Of a stretch of 32,017 bases of DNA, positions 9,580 through 17,727 are shown piece by piece (positions within the stretch are counted from its first letter, which is position 1; every line of letters starts with the position of its first letter). The DNA is taken from positions 1 through 32,017 of the forward strand of contig CAILTI010000019.1 of NCBI GenBank assembly GCA_903837075.1. Reading direction: 5' to 3'. The position numbers were made by a program, and so were the translations under genes. Under the pieces are notes generated by a model. The model ran no database searches and was not told the DNA's origin. It was given only the letters and a program-made list of their open reading frames with translations. The stretch comes from an uncultured bacterium (GTDB lineage: Bacteria > Patescibacteriota > Minisyncoccia > Phycocordibacterales > PALSA-1337).

Positions 9580-9897
9580 TCAGTTTGTCCTTAAGGAAGC
9601 TATGTATGAAATCCACTTGCTTAACATTCTCGATATTTCAACCATGTCGCTTGATAGTTGTATGTATTTGTTTTCACCGATAATCTTTAGCTCGTGTTCA
9701 GTGCGAATGAGGTTCTTCAATACCTGAATTTGAACTCTTGCTAGCTCCAACGTCTTCAGTTTTTGATCTCTCCGTGTAAATGCCGCTTCTATTAGCAGGG
9801 CTAGTAACTTGACCGTGAGATCTTCATTGAGCTTGTGAAGTCCCAATTTGTCTCGTTTGGGAAGTTCGTGTCCTGTGGTATAAATATCTCTATGCAA
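9580..9897 (-). CDS. avd: Avd-like DGR accessory variability determinant (four-helix bundle protein); true start probably upstream
   Basis: HELPKRDKLGLHKLNEDLTVKLLALLIEAAFTRRDQKLKTLELARVQIQVLKNLIRTEHELKIIGENKYIQLSSDMVEISRMLSKWI resembles Avd/bAvd proteins; next to TR and RT. The ORF-track start is TTG; the frame stays open and Avd-like (TPTIINKVRILHRDIY) upstream to the C10 tract. Confidence 0.8.
   Translation of the reverse strand: MHRDIYTTGHELPKRDKLGLHKLNEDLTVKLLALLIEAAFTRRDQKLKTLELARVQIQVLKNLIRTEHELKIIGENKYIQLSSDMVEISRMLSKWISYIASLRTN
9876..9884 (+). promoter_or_regulatory. extended -10 element for the DGR reverse transcriptase
   Basis: TGG-TATAAA with 7 nt to ATG 9892; lies within avd on the opposite strand. 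Confidence 0.4.
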
Positions 9898-9910
9898 GAT
9901 CCTAACTTTA

Positions 9911-11011
9911 TTGATGATCGTCGGCGTACTGCTGATGTCGGAGGAGATTTTTCGGGGGGGGGGCGCTCATAGTTGTGATTATTGTGATGTAATTTCTATC
10001 AAGAATTTGTTGGGTGCTTGGAGGGAATTTAGGATGGGAAAGAGATCAAATACTGATGTAGCGTCATTTGAGCTACATTTGGAGGAATATATATTCCAGA
10101 TGCACGAGGTTTTCATTGGAGGGACCTGGAAACCAGACCCATATAGAGTGTCGATAATTGAAGATCCGAAACGTCGAACTATCCATGCTGCAAGTATACG
10201 TGATAGAGTTCTCTACCAAGCATTATACAGGAAATTGTATCCAATATTCGATCGGCAGTTCATATATGATGTGTACTCGTCACGCAACTACAAAGGAACA
10301 CATGCTGGTGTAAAGAGATTTGCAATGTTTGCTAGAAAAGTCTCACAAAATTACACAAGGACAGGATATGTCCTAAAATGTGACGTTCGGAAATTCTTTG
10401 ATTCTGTGGATCATGGAATTTTGTTCCAACTCATTTCAAAGCGTATTTCAGATGAGCGCGTACTAATGTTGATTTATAAAATTATCGATTCATTTCATCA
10501 TACTCACGGTAAGGGGTTGCCACTAGGTAATGTAACTAGTCAGCTATTTGCGAATATTTACATGGATGAATTTGATCAGTTTGTAAAGCATAAAATCAAG
10601 GCGAAATATTATATTCGCTACTGTGATGATTTTGTTATTGTAGACGAGTCACGTGAGACATTATTGAATCATTTAGATAAAATAGGGCCATTCTTATACG
10701 AAAATCTCTCGTTAGATTTACATCCTAGAAAAGTTGAAGTACGAGAGTTACATAGGGGAGTGGATTTTCTCGGCTATGTTTCTCTGCCACATTATGCAGT
10801 GCTTCGTACCAAGACAAAGAAAAGAATGTTTCGAAAACTTTGTAATGCGAAAAAACAGCTTGACCTTGACTCGGAAATCATTTCAAAAGCAAAGTTTGAT
10901 AACATCGTTGCCTCATATTCTGGTATGCTGAAACATTGTAAAGGTAGAAAGATCTTAGATGCTATTTTGAGAATAGTTGAATCTGGTATCTCTATTCAAC
11001 AGGCTATTTAG
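9911..11011 (+). CDS. DGR reverse transcriptase (natural start probably ATG 9892, frameshifted at the G10 tract)
   Basis: 366 aa; ISIKNLLGAWREFRMGKRSNTDVASFELHLEEYI, KCDVRKFFDSVDH, GLPLGNVTSQLFANIYMDEFD (DGR-type LPLGNxTSQ), YIRYCDDF catalytic motif, DLHPRKVEVRELHRGVDFLGY. Confidence 0.93.
   Translation: MMIVGVLLMSEEIFRGGGAHSCDYCDVISIKNLLGAWREFRMGKRSNTDVASFELHLEEYIFQMHEVFIGGTWKPDPYRVSIIEDPKRRTIHAASIRDRVLYQALYRKLYPIFDRQFIYDVYSSRNYKGTHAGVKRFAMFARKVSQNYTRTGYVLKCDVRKFFDSVDHGILFQLISKRISDERVLMLIYKIIDSFHHTHGKGLPLGNVTSQLFANIYMDEFDQFVKHKIKAKYYIRYCDDFVIVDESRETLLNHLDKIGPFLYENLSLDLHPRKVEVRELHRGVDFLGYVSLPHYAVLRTKTKKRMFRKLCNAKKQLDLDSEIISKAKFDNIVASYSGMLKHCKGRKILDAILRIVESGISIQQAI
9954..9963. repeat. G10 homopolymer in the RT/avd 5' overlap
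   Basis: Ten consecutive G's read directly from the sequence. Confidence 0.95.
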
Positions 11012-11039
11012 CCAATTACCATATGAAAGTATCACTATT

Positions 11040-12131
11040 CTACTTCTCAGCCTTCTCCAACCACTGAAACACCTTCTCATTTGTAAGCACTGTCTCCGCA
11101 TACGCTGTCGCTCTCTCGCGGTCAGCTTCTTTGTAATGTTCGACGATGTGATCCACTTCACTATCGATCTCTTTCTGATCAGGCTTGATATTTTCTTTCA
11201 CAGCTATCGTATTTAGGATGAGTTGGAGTTTTGCTTTCTTCTCTGCGTGCGGACGCCAGTCTTTGCGGATGTCCTCGAGGGACTTCTTGGCGTGCTTCAG
11301 ATAGTCGTCCATCTTTACTCCCATCTTTTCTATGTCGTGTTCGAACTGAGTCTGAGAGCGGTTGAGTTCAGACTCGATCATGATCTCTGGTAACTCCGCC
11401 TCGGTAGCATCTCCGAGCGCATCGGCGATCATGATGCGCAACTTCTCTCGCGCTTCATCTTTCTTGTTCTCGCCGATCATCTCGCGAACCTTCACCTTGA
11501 AGTCAGCGATGTCCTTGAAATCATTTCCTAGACCACGCACGAACTCGTCATTGAACTCTGGTAGGGTATCCATGATAGCTTTCTCATGTTCCTCGGGAGT
11601 CATCTTCTCATGATCATGGCCATCATGTGAGGCGCGTGACTTGCGGATCTTCAGGATAGATTCTTCGACGTCTTTGTCTGAAACTGACACGTCGATACCG
11701 CTCGCTTTCTTTACCTCGACGGCCGCGATCTTCTGGCAGTCCGGCAAGGTTATCTCTGGCACGACTGCAGTAGTGGCCTTGAATTCTAGTGGGTTACCTT
11801 TTGCAAGTTTGGTAATGCCGACGATCGGCTTTCCTATGGCGTCGATCTTGTTGTCGACTAGGATGTCTATGTATGCGCGCGACAGGGCGATCTCGGCCAT
11901 CTCTTCGTTGATCACACGGTCACCGACCTTGGAGACGAGGATGTTTTCTGGTACCTGACCCTTTCGGAAGCCGTCGACAGTGATCGAGTCGTTAACATTC
12001 TTGAGAGCTTGCGAGCGGAACTTCTCCCAAACTTCCGCGGCAATACTAGCGGTGATCTCAACTTCTGATTTTGCGAGTTTTTTAATAGAGACGGAGTCAT
12101 AAGACTTCGTTGGATTTGTATTATTTGTCAT
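11040..12131 (-). CDS. tig: trigger factor (ribosome-associated chaperone)
   Basis: TF N-terminal motif VDGFRKGQVPENILVSKVGDRVINEEM; PPIase and C-terminal regions follow. Start reassigned to MTNNTNPTKS at 12131. Confidence 0.92.
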   Translation of the reverse strand: MTNNTNPTKSYDSVSIKKLAKSEVEITASIAAEVWEKFRSQALKNVNDSITVDGFRKGQVPENILVSKVGDRVINEEMAEIALSRAYIDILVDNKIDAIGKPIVGITKLAKGNPLEFKATTAVVPEITLPDCQKIAAVEVKKASGIDVSVSDKDVEESILKIRKSRASHDGHDHEKMTPEEHEKAIMDTLPEFNDEFVRGLGNDFKDIADFKVKVREMIGENKKDEAREKLRIMIADALGDATEAELPEIMIESELNRSQTQFEHDIEKMGVKMDDYLKHAKKSLEDIRKDWRPHAEKKAKLQLILNTIAVKENIKPDQKEIDSEVDHIVEHYKEADRERATAYAETVLTNEKVFQWLEKAEK

Positions 12132-12187
12132 GAAGTGGAGTTTACACGAAGAAATAGCGTCGGGCAAGTTCTGGCACATTCTCCTAA

Positions 12188-12227
12188 TATCCCTTGCGAA
12201 GGGATAAGTGTGAAGTTATCCACTTCA
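12188..12227. repeat. two consecutive inverted repeats in the tig/csoR divergent intergenic region
   Basis: TATCCCTT-GCG-AAGGGATA (12188-12206) and TGAAGT-TATCC-ACTTCA (12211-12227). Confidence 0.6.
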
Positions 12228-12236
12228 TTACCCAGA

Positions 12237-12265
12237 TTGACAGATACCCTAGGGGGGTATACACT
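12237..12265 (+). promoter_or_regulatory. csoR promoter with embedded CsoR-type operator
   Basis: TTGACA 12237-12242, N17, TACACT 12260-12265; operator ATACCCTAGGGGGGTAT (12244-12260) resembles copper-sensor CsoR boxes. Confidence 0.75.
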
Positions 12266-12271
12266 CAGATT

Positions 12272-12535
12272 ATGAATAAAAACAAACAAAAACTCGTTAG
12301 GAGGCTCAAGTTGATAGAGGGTCAGGTTCGAGGTTTACAGAAAATGATAGAAGAAGAGAAGTATTGTATAGATGTGATCACCCAAACTTCTGCGGTAAAG
12401 AGCGCCTTGTCGAGGGTAGAGGATGAGCTCATGGGTGCACATCTCAGTACTTGTGTGATCGAGCAGATGAGGGACGGTGAAGAGCGCAAATCTATCAGTG
12501 AGATATTGAAGGTTTACAGTTTAAAAAGAAAATAG
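12272..12535 (+). CDS. csoR: CsoR/DUF156 family copper-sensing repressor
   Basis: KLVRRLKLIEGQVRGLQKMIEEEKYCIDVITQTSAVKSALSRVEDELMGAHLSTCV with C-H-C ligand pattern; start reassigned to ATG 12272. Confidence 0.92.
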   Translation: MNKNKQKLVRRLKLIEGQVRGLQKMIEEEKYCIDVITQTSAVKSALSRVEDELMGAHLSTCVIEQMRDGEERKSISEILKVYSLKRK

Positions 12536-12540
12536 ATCAT

Positions 12541-14868
12541 ATGTCAGATACACAATCATTCAAAATAAAGGGTATGCACTGTGCTTCATGTGCCAGTATC
12601 ATCGAAAAAACACTGAAAAAGGTGGACGGAGTAAGTTCTGTGGCTGTGAATTTTGGTACTGAGACTGCAAAGATAGTTTTTGACGAGAGCAAAGTTAGTG
12701 CAGAGCACCTCGCCAGGAAGGTCGAGCCATTGGGTTATACATTGGATATCCTATCTGAATCGCGAGATTTCTCGCGGGGTGCCAGTGAAATGGGGATGAG
12801 TGATAGTGAGCATGCTGAGCATCTAGGTCTCAGTCAGTCCAAGAAGGAGAAACTCGCCGAACTTCATGATATGAAGAACAAAGTACTGTCTGTCATACCT
12901 CTCGCGATCATCAGTATAGTTGTTATGGCATGGGAAGGGCTGGCGAACGTTGGCCTGATACCTGAGATGCCTCAGGTGTTGAGAAATCTACTCATGACTT
13001 TGTTGCCGCTCATGGCGACTTATGCATTATTCGTCGTAGGTAAGCCATATCTACTAGGTGTTTACAGATTCCTCCGATACGGCAAGGCCAATATGGATAC
13101 TCTCATAGGGATCGGTACATCTGCGGCATTTCTATACAGTTTGGCTATAACAGCATTCGCAGATCAACTTCGTCCATTCATGAATGTGGAAAATACTTAT
13201 TATGATGTCACTATCGTCGTTATCACTTTTATCGCGCTTGGTAAATATCTGGAGACCAGGTCAAAGGTCAAAACTGGCGATGCTATAGAGAAACTACTGA
13301 ATTTGCAGGCAAAAACGGCTATCGTTGTTAGGGATGGTCGAGAATATGAGACGGCGGTAAGTGATGTGAGGCACGATGATGTTATAAGGGTAAAACCTGG
13401 AGCGAAAGTGCCTGTAGATGGCGTGATAACGACAGGTGAGTCGTTCATAGACGAGTCGATGATCACAGGTGAACCGATGCCGGTGCAAAAGAAAACAGGT
13501 GATAGTGTTGTGGCGGGAACTATGAACACTAACAGCTCATTTACTTTCAGAGCTGTGAAAGTCGGGAGAGAGACACTGCTCGCACAGATCATCCAGATGG
13601 TTGAAAACGCCCAAGGTAGTAAGGCACCTATCCAAGCTCTCGCCGACAAGATTTCTAGTATATTCGTTCCGGTTGTCCTAGTCATATCTTTTATAACTCT
13701 CGGACTATGGCTGCTAGTTGGTACCAGTGCGCTCGGGTTTTCCCAAGCACTGTCCTCGGGACTGGTATCTTTCGTCGGCATCCTCGTCATCGCCTGTCCT
13801 TGTGCACTCGGTCTGGCGACACCGACGGCGATCATTGTCGGGGTCGGGAAGGGTGCCAAAGAGGGAATATTGATAAAGGATGCCGCGACTCTGGAAAAAT
13901 TGCATAAGGTTGATGTCGTTATAGTAGATAAAACCGGGACAATCACGATCGGTAAGCCGACTTTGGTGGATATTTCGAATCATTCCGATAGAACCGATAG
14001 TGAACTCATCGCGATACTGTCTGCACTAGAGACACATTCTGAACATCCTATAGCTCATGCGGTGATCAATTATGCGGATTCGATGACCACTTCGTCGGTT
14101 CACCGACTGGAGGTTTCAAACTTCGAGGCGATCAAGGGAAAGGGTATAAAGGGTTCCATAGATGGAGTTGAATATTATGCGGGAAATGCAAAACTGATCA
14201 GTGAAATAGATCGTGATTTTGATGTCGTGGAACTCGAGAAATATACAGTGCAGGGAAAAACTCCCGTTATTCTGGCTACAAAAGGTAAAGTTCTCGGCTT
14301 CGTCATGGTAGCAGATGAGATCAAAAAGGCTTCGAAAAAGGCCGTTTCAGACCTTCATGCACTGGGTATCGAGGTGATGATGTTGACCGGAGATGATGAG
14401 AGGGCTGCAAAGTATGTAGCCTCTGAAGTTGGTATCGATACGGTTATCGCACACGTATTACCGAAAGACAAGCTAGAAAAGATCAAGGAATTGCAGGCTG
14501 ATGGCAAGATCGTTGCTATGGCAGGCGATGGTGTAAATGATGCGCCAGCCTTGGCACAGGCTGACGTTGGGATCGCCATGGGGACAGGGACAGATGTGGC
14601 CATCGAGTCTGCGGGCATAACGTTGCTCGGAGGTGATATTGCAAAATTGGTCAAAGCGATCAAACTATCAAAGATAACTATGAGAGGTATCAAACAAAAC
14701 CTTTTTTGGGCATTTATTTACAATGTGATAGGTATACCTCTCGCGGCTGGTGCTTTCTATCCGATATTCGGTTGGCTATTGAACCCTGCATTTGCTGGAT
14801 TGGCTATGGCCTTTTCGAGTGTGTCGGTCGTATCAAATTCGTTACGTATCAAAACCATCGGATTATAA
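12541..14868 (+). CDS. copA: Cu+-translocating P-type ATPase
   Basis: 775 aa; HMA GMHCASCAS, CPCALGLATPTA, DKTGTIT, HP motif (SEHPIAHA), GDGVNDAPALAQADVGIAMGTGTDVAIESA. Confidence 0.96.
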   Translation: MSDTQSFKIKGMHCASCASIIEKTLKKVDGVSSVAVNFGTETAKIVFDESKVSAEHLARKVEPLGYTLDILSESRDFSRGASEMGMSDSEHAEHLGLSQSKKEKLAELHDMKNKVLSVIPLAIISIVVMAWEGLANVGLIPEMPQVLRNLLMTLLPLMATYALFVVGKPYLLGVYRFLRYGKANMDTLIGIGTSAAFLYSLAITAFADQLRPFMNVENTYYDVTIVVITFIALGKYLETRSKVKTGDAIEKLLNLQAKTAIVVRDGREYETAVSDVRHDDVIRVKPGAKVPVDGVITTGESFIDESMITGEPMPVQKKTGDSVVAGTMNTNSSFTFRAVKVGRETLLAQIIQMVENAQGSKAPIQALADKISSIFVPVVLVISFITLGLWLLVGTSALGFSQALSSGLVSFVGILVIACPCALGLATPTAIIVGVGKGAKEGILIKDAATLEKLHKVDVVIVDKTGTITIGKPTLVDISNHSDRTDSELIAILSALETHSEHPIAHAVINYADSMTTSSVHRLEVSNFEAIKGKGIKGSIDGVEYYAGNAKLISEIDRDFDVVELEKYTVQGKTPVILATKGKVLGFVMVADEIKKASKKAVSDLHALGIEVMMLTGDDERAAKYVASEVGIDTVIAHVLPKDKLEKIKELQADGKIVAMAGDGVNDAPALAQADVGIAMGTGTDVAIESAGITLLGGDIAKLVKAIKLSKITMRGIKQNLFWAFIYNVIGIPLAAGAFYPIFGWLLNPAFAGLAMAFSSVSVVSNSLRIKTIGL

Positions 14869-14893
14869 TATATCATTCATCAATATCACATCT

Positions 14894-15961
14894 ATGACAA
14901 CAGAAACAAACAAATCCGATAATTCACAAGAAAGAACGATGACATTCTATGTGAGTGGCATGCACTGTAGTGCGTGCGTGTTGCTGACTGAGAGTGAGCT
15001 CGGGGAGATGTCACACATCTCTAGGGTAAGATCCAGTTTGCATAGCCAGACGATCGAGGTGACGGGAATGTTCGGAGACAAGACCCTGGAAATGATCGCA
15101 GTAGAATTAACTGCACCTCTCAAGACGCATGGATACATCGTTTCGGCTGAAAAACCAGGGACAACGAAGAGTGGTATAGGAAAATGGTCGGACTTCCGTA
15201 TCGCTATACCGGTCGCCATCGGCTTTGCTATAGTCTTCGTACTTCTCCAGAAACTCGGAATAGTGAATATGGTGAACGCCAGCAATGTCACCTATGGTAC
15301 CGCGTTCGCGATCGGTATCGTCGCGTCACTTTCCACATGCATGGCTGTCGTTGGTGGATTGGTCCTATCTATGTCTGCAACATTCGCCAAAGATGGTGAC
15401 AGAGTAAGGCCGCAGATCATGTTCCATGTTGGTCGTATCGTAGCATTCTTCATTCTAGGGGGAGTGATCGGCGCGATAGGGTCGGCATTTACTCTGAATG
15501 TGTCTGCGACGTTCATCCTGAATCTCATCATAGGTATGATCATGCTCATTCTAGGGCTAAATCTACTGGAGATATTCCCATGGGCAAAGAAACTGCAGCC
15601 ATCGATGCCGAAGTTCATAGGGAAGTATGCTCATGGTGTTGCTAAACTCAACCATACGCTCACGCCATTGTTGGTGGGGGCGGCGACTTTCTTTCTGCCG
15701 TGCGGATTTACTCAGTCGATGCAGATATACGCGTTGACGACAGGGAGTTTTTTCCATGGTGGATCGATGATGTTGGCATTTGCGCTGGGAACATTGCCAG
15801 TACTGGCTCTAGTTAGCTTTAGTTCATTCAGTATGAATGGTAGTACCAGGTCAGGAGTATTTTTCAAGTCGGCCGGTCTGGTAGTCATACTCTTTGCGAT
15901 ATTCAATATTATAAATAGTCTCGTGGTTATCGGATTCTTACCACCGATATTCGATTTCTAG
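14894..15961 (+). CDS. HMA-domain plus sulfite exporter TauE/SafE-like (DsbD-like) membrane protein
   Basis: Internal start MTTETNKSDN; GMHCSACV heavy-metal-binding motif then a multi-TM domain (STCMAVVGGLVLSMSATFAKD..PQIMFHVGRI..LPCGFTQSMQIYALTTGSFFHGG). Confidence 0.85.
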   Translation: MTTETNKSDNSQERTMTFYVSGMHCSACVLLTESELGEMSHISRVRSSLHSQTIEVTGMFGDKTLEMIAVELTAPLKTHGYIVSAEKPGTTKSGIGKWSDFRIAIPVAIGFAIVFVLLQKLGIVNMVNASNVTYGTAFAIGIVASLSTCMAVVGGLVLSMSATFAKDGDRVRPQIMFHVGRIVAFFILGGVIGAIGSAFTLNVSATFILNLIIGMIMLILGLNLLEIFPWAKKLQPSMPKFIGKYAHGVAKLNHTLTPLLVGAATFFLPCGFTQSMQIYALTTGSFFHGGSMMLAFALGTLPVLALVSFSSFSMNGSTRSGVFFKSAGLVVILFAIFNIINSLVVIGFLPPIFDF

Positions 15962-15967
15962 TATAAT
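15962..15967 (+). promoter_or_regulatory. -10 box TATAAT placed for leaderless transcription of the cupredoxin gene
   Basis: TATAAT 15962-15967 followed by 6 nt (CAACAT) and ATG 15974. Confidence 0.5.
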
Positions 15968-15973
15968 CAACAT

Positions 15974-16372
15974 ATGAAAACTCCCGTCATTATATCGATC
16001 ATCATCGCTGGTGCTATCATCGGAGGATCCATGCTACTAGTAAATAGTGGCTCAGGATCGGCCTTTTCTGCGGATACTGTTGCGAATAATGTCAGTATCG
16101 TGGATGGGAATCAGATGATAGTAATACATGCAAAAGGCGGTTACCAACCAAGGAGAAGCATTGCAAAGGCGGGATTACCCAGTATTCTCAGGTTTGATAC
16201 GAGCGGCACGTTCGACTGTTCAGCATCCGTCCGTCTCCCTAGTCTCGGTATCAGTAGATCGCTGCCGCTAACTGGTCAGACAGACATTGACATAGGTATT
16301 GCGAAAGCAGGTACCTTTCGAGGTACCTGCGGCATGGGTATGTATCCCTTTGAAGTGGAATTTACTAATTAG
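15974..16372 (+). CDS. cupredoxin-like copper-binding protein with N-terminal membrane anchor
   Basis: 132 aa; N-terminal TM; IVIHAKGGYQPRRSIAKAGLPSILRFDTSGTFDCSASV..KAGTFRGTCGMGMYPFEVEF (Cys/Met ligand loop of cupredoxin fold). Confidence 0.75.
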   Translation: MKTPVIISIIIAGAIIGGSMLLVNSGSGSAFSADTVANNVSIVDGNQMIVIHAKGGYQPRRSIAKAGLPSILRFDTSGTFDCSASVRLPSLGISRSLPLTGQTDIDIGIAKAGTFRGTCGMGMYPFEVEFTN

Positions 16373-16797
16373 AAATTTTGAGTATCTATACCGGCGGTAG
16401 AATTGTTAAGGTCGTTCTGTAATGACTGGAGATCGTCAGTCGTATTCATTATCGGCTGAACGGTTTGGGAATTTTCGTTGTTGATGCCTTGAGTCGCAGC
16501 GGCTGGTAGCTGTGAGGCGATGGCGTTGTCGACAGGAACTTGTTGCTGCATGTTTGATCTCGAGGCAAAAAGGTATATGACAGCAACGATGATGAGGACT
16601 AGGACAACGAAGATGGCGATCACCGGGCCAACTTTCTTCGTACTAGTGGTAGCGAGACTGCTAGCTGCTGGGGGCGTAGTTACTGGTGAAGGAGTGACCA
16701 TCGAGGGCATGATCGTTGGGCGGGTGACTGGAGCAGGGGTGACTGGTGGAGTGGCGATCGGTGTAGATGGAGCGATAGGGTTAGTTTGTGGGTCCAT
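16369..16797 (-). CDS. Pro/Thr-rich single-pass membrane protein, hypothetical
   Basis: 142 aa; Pro/Thr N-terminus, one TM (VGPVIAIFVVLVLIIVAVIYLFA), Gln/Asn-rich tail. Confidence 0.6.
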   Translation of the reverse strand: MDPQTNPIAPSTPIATPPVTPAPVTRPTIMPSMVTPSPVTTPPAASSLATTSTKKVGPVIAIFVVLVLIIVAVIYLFASRSNMQQQVPVDNAIASQLPAAATQGINNENSQTVQPIMNTTDDLQSLQNDLNNSTAGIDTQNF

Positions 16798-16811
16798 AGT
16801 ATTTTATATAG

Positions 16812-17660
16812 TTAGTTGATAATAGTAGAAGTAGCAGTAGCATTCTCAATTTTCTTACCTTTATCATCGCCGAGTTTGAGTCCCATCGCCTTGGCGATAG
16901 CGACGACGACATCGTTCAGTGATTTCTGGGCATCTCGGATGGCTTTCTGTGCTACGCCTGCCAGGATTCTAGGCTTGTTCAAGTCTACAGTCGACGATGC
17001 GGTGGATGATGCTGTAGTTGCACCGGTACTGGTAGCGGTGAGACTGTTTATCTGGTCAACGGCATTCTGTGCGGCCAATATTTTGGCATCTGCGATAACG
17101 AGTAGGCGTCTAGCCTCGGCCATGTCTCGCGTACTAGTCGCGTTATTACGATCAGTGCTGGATGCAACCTTGTCGATACGGGAACCTATACGTTCGCGGA
17201 CGTTATGAAGGTTGTTAACGGCCTTCTGGAGTTCGTTCACGATATTGTGTTTGCGTTGCTCAAAGATATTGAGAATCATAGCTCGACCGTTGTCCATATA
17301 GCCACGAGTTTTGTCTTCTAGATTCTGTTTTTCTTGTTGTTTGATAGCATTCGCTCTCTGTTGCATGGTCGAAGTTGACCAAGTGGTAGAAGCATTCCTG
17401 CCTAGTGTTCCGGTCGCGATCGCGTGATCTTCCAGTTTGTTATTTCTCAATTCTTGATTGATCTTGGCGTTTTCTTGTTTTGCTTTGAGGTTATTGAGTA
17501 TCTCTTGGCCGACTTTTTTCGGAACGGGCCTCGCGGGAGTGCTAGAAGCATGGAGAGCATTTGGTTTTGGCAAATTCTCAGTTTCTGCTTTGGTTAATGA
17601 TGGAACAGTGACAATGGCTATAAGGGCGACGATCATGAGTAATGTGTATTGTTTTTTCAT
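16812..17660 (-). CDS. secreted/anchored coiled-coil hypothetical protein
   Basis: 282 aa with signal peptide (MKKQYTLLMIVALIAIVTVPSLTKA) and long charged helical region. Confidence 0.65.
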   Translation of the reverse strand: MKKQYTLLMIVALIAIVTVPSLTKAETENLPKPNALHASSTPARPVPKKVGQEILNNLKAKQENAKINQELRNNKLEDHAIATGTLGRNASTTWSTSTMQQRANAIKQQEKQNLEDKTRGYMDNGRAMILNIFEQRKHNIVNELQKAVNNLHNVRERIGSRIDKVASSTDRNNATSTRDMAEARRLLVIADAKILAAQNAVDQINSLTATSTGATTASSTASSTVDLNKPRILAGVAQKAIRDAQKSLNDVVVAIAKAMGLKLGDDKGKKIENATATSTIIN

Positions 17661-17672
17661 GTTTATATAATT

Positions 17673-17703
17673 ATTATAGGCACCATGTGGTGGTGCCTAT
17701 AAT
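17673..17703 (-). terminator. 13-bp perfect inverted repeat between hppA and the 16812-17660 gene
   Basis: ATTATAGGCACCA-TGTGG-TGGTGCCTATAAT; downstream of the hppA stop on the minus strand, with a TATAAT box inside the arm. Confidence 0.55.
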
Positions 17704-17727
17704 CATAGCATAATGTCGAGTTAATAT

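Noticed and set aside
9429-9683. 84-aa ORF beginning inside TR
   Set aside because: It is the template repeat read through; no independent start context, and the downstream part is antisense to avd.
9911-11011. Group II intron maturase interpretation of the RT
   Set aside because: No maturase or HNH region and no intron domain V seen; the TR/VR pair, Avd-like gene and LPLGNVTSQ motif fit a DGR RT.
13200-13946. 248-aa ORF antisense to copA
   Set aside because: Mirrors codon structure of a confidently identified gene; no independent support.
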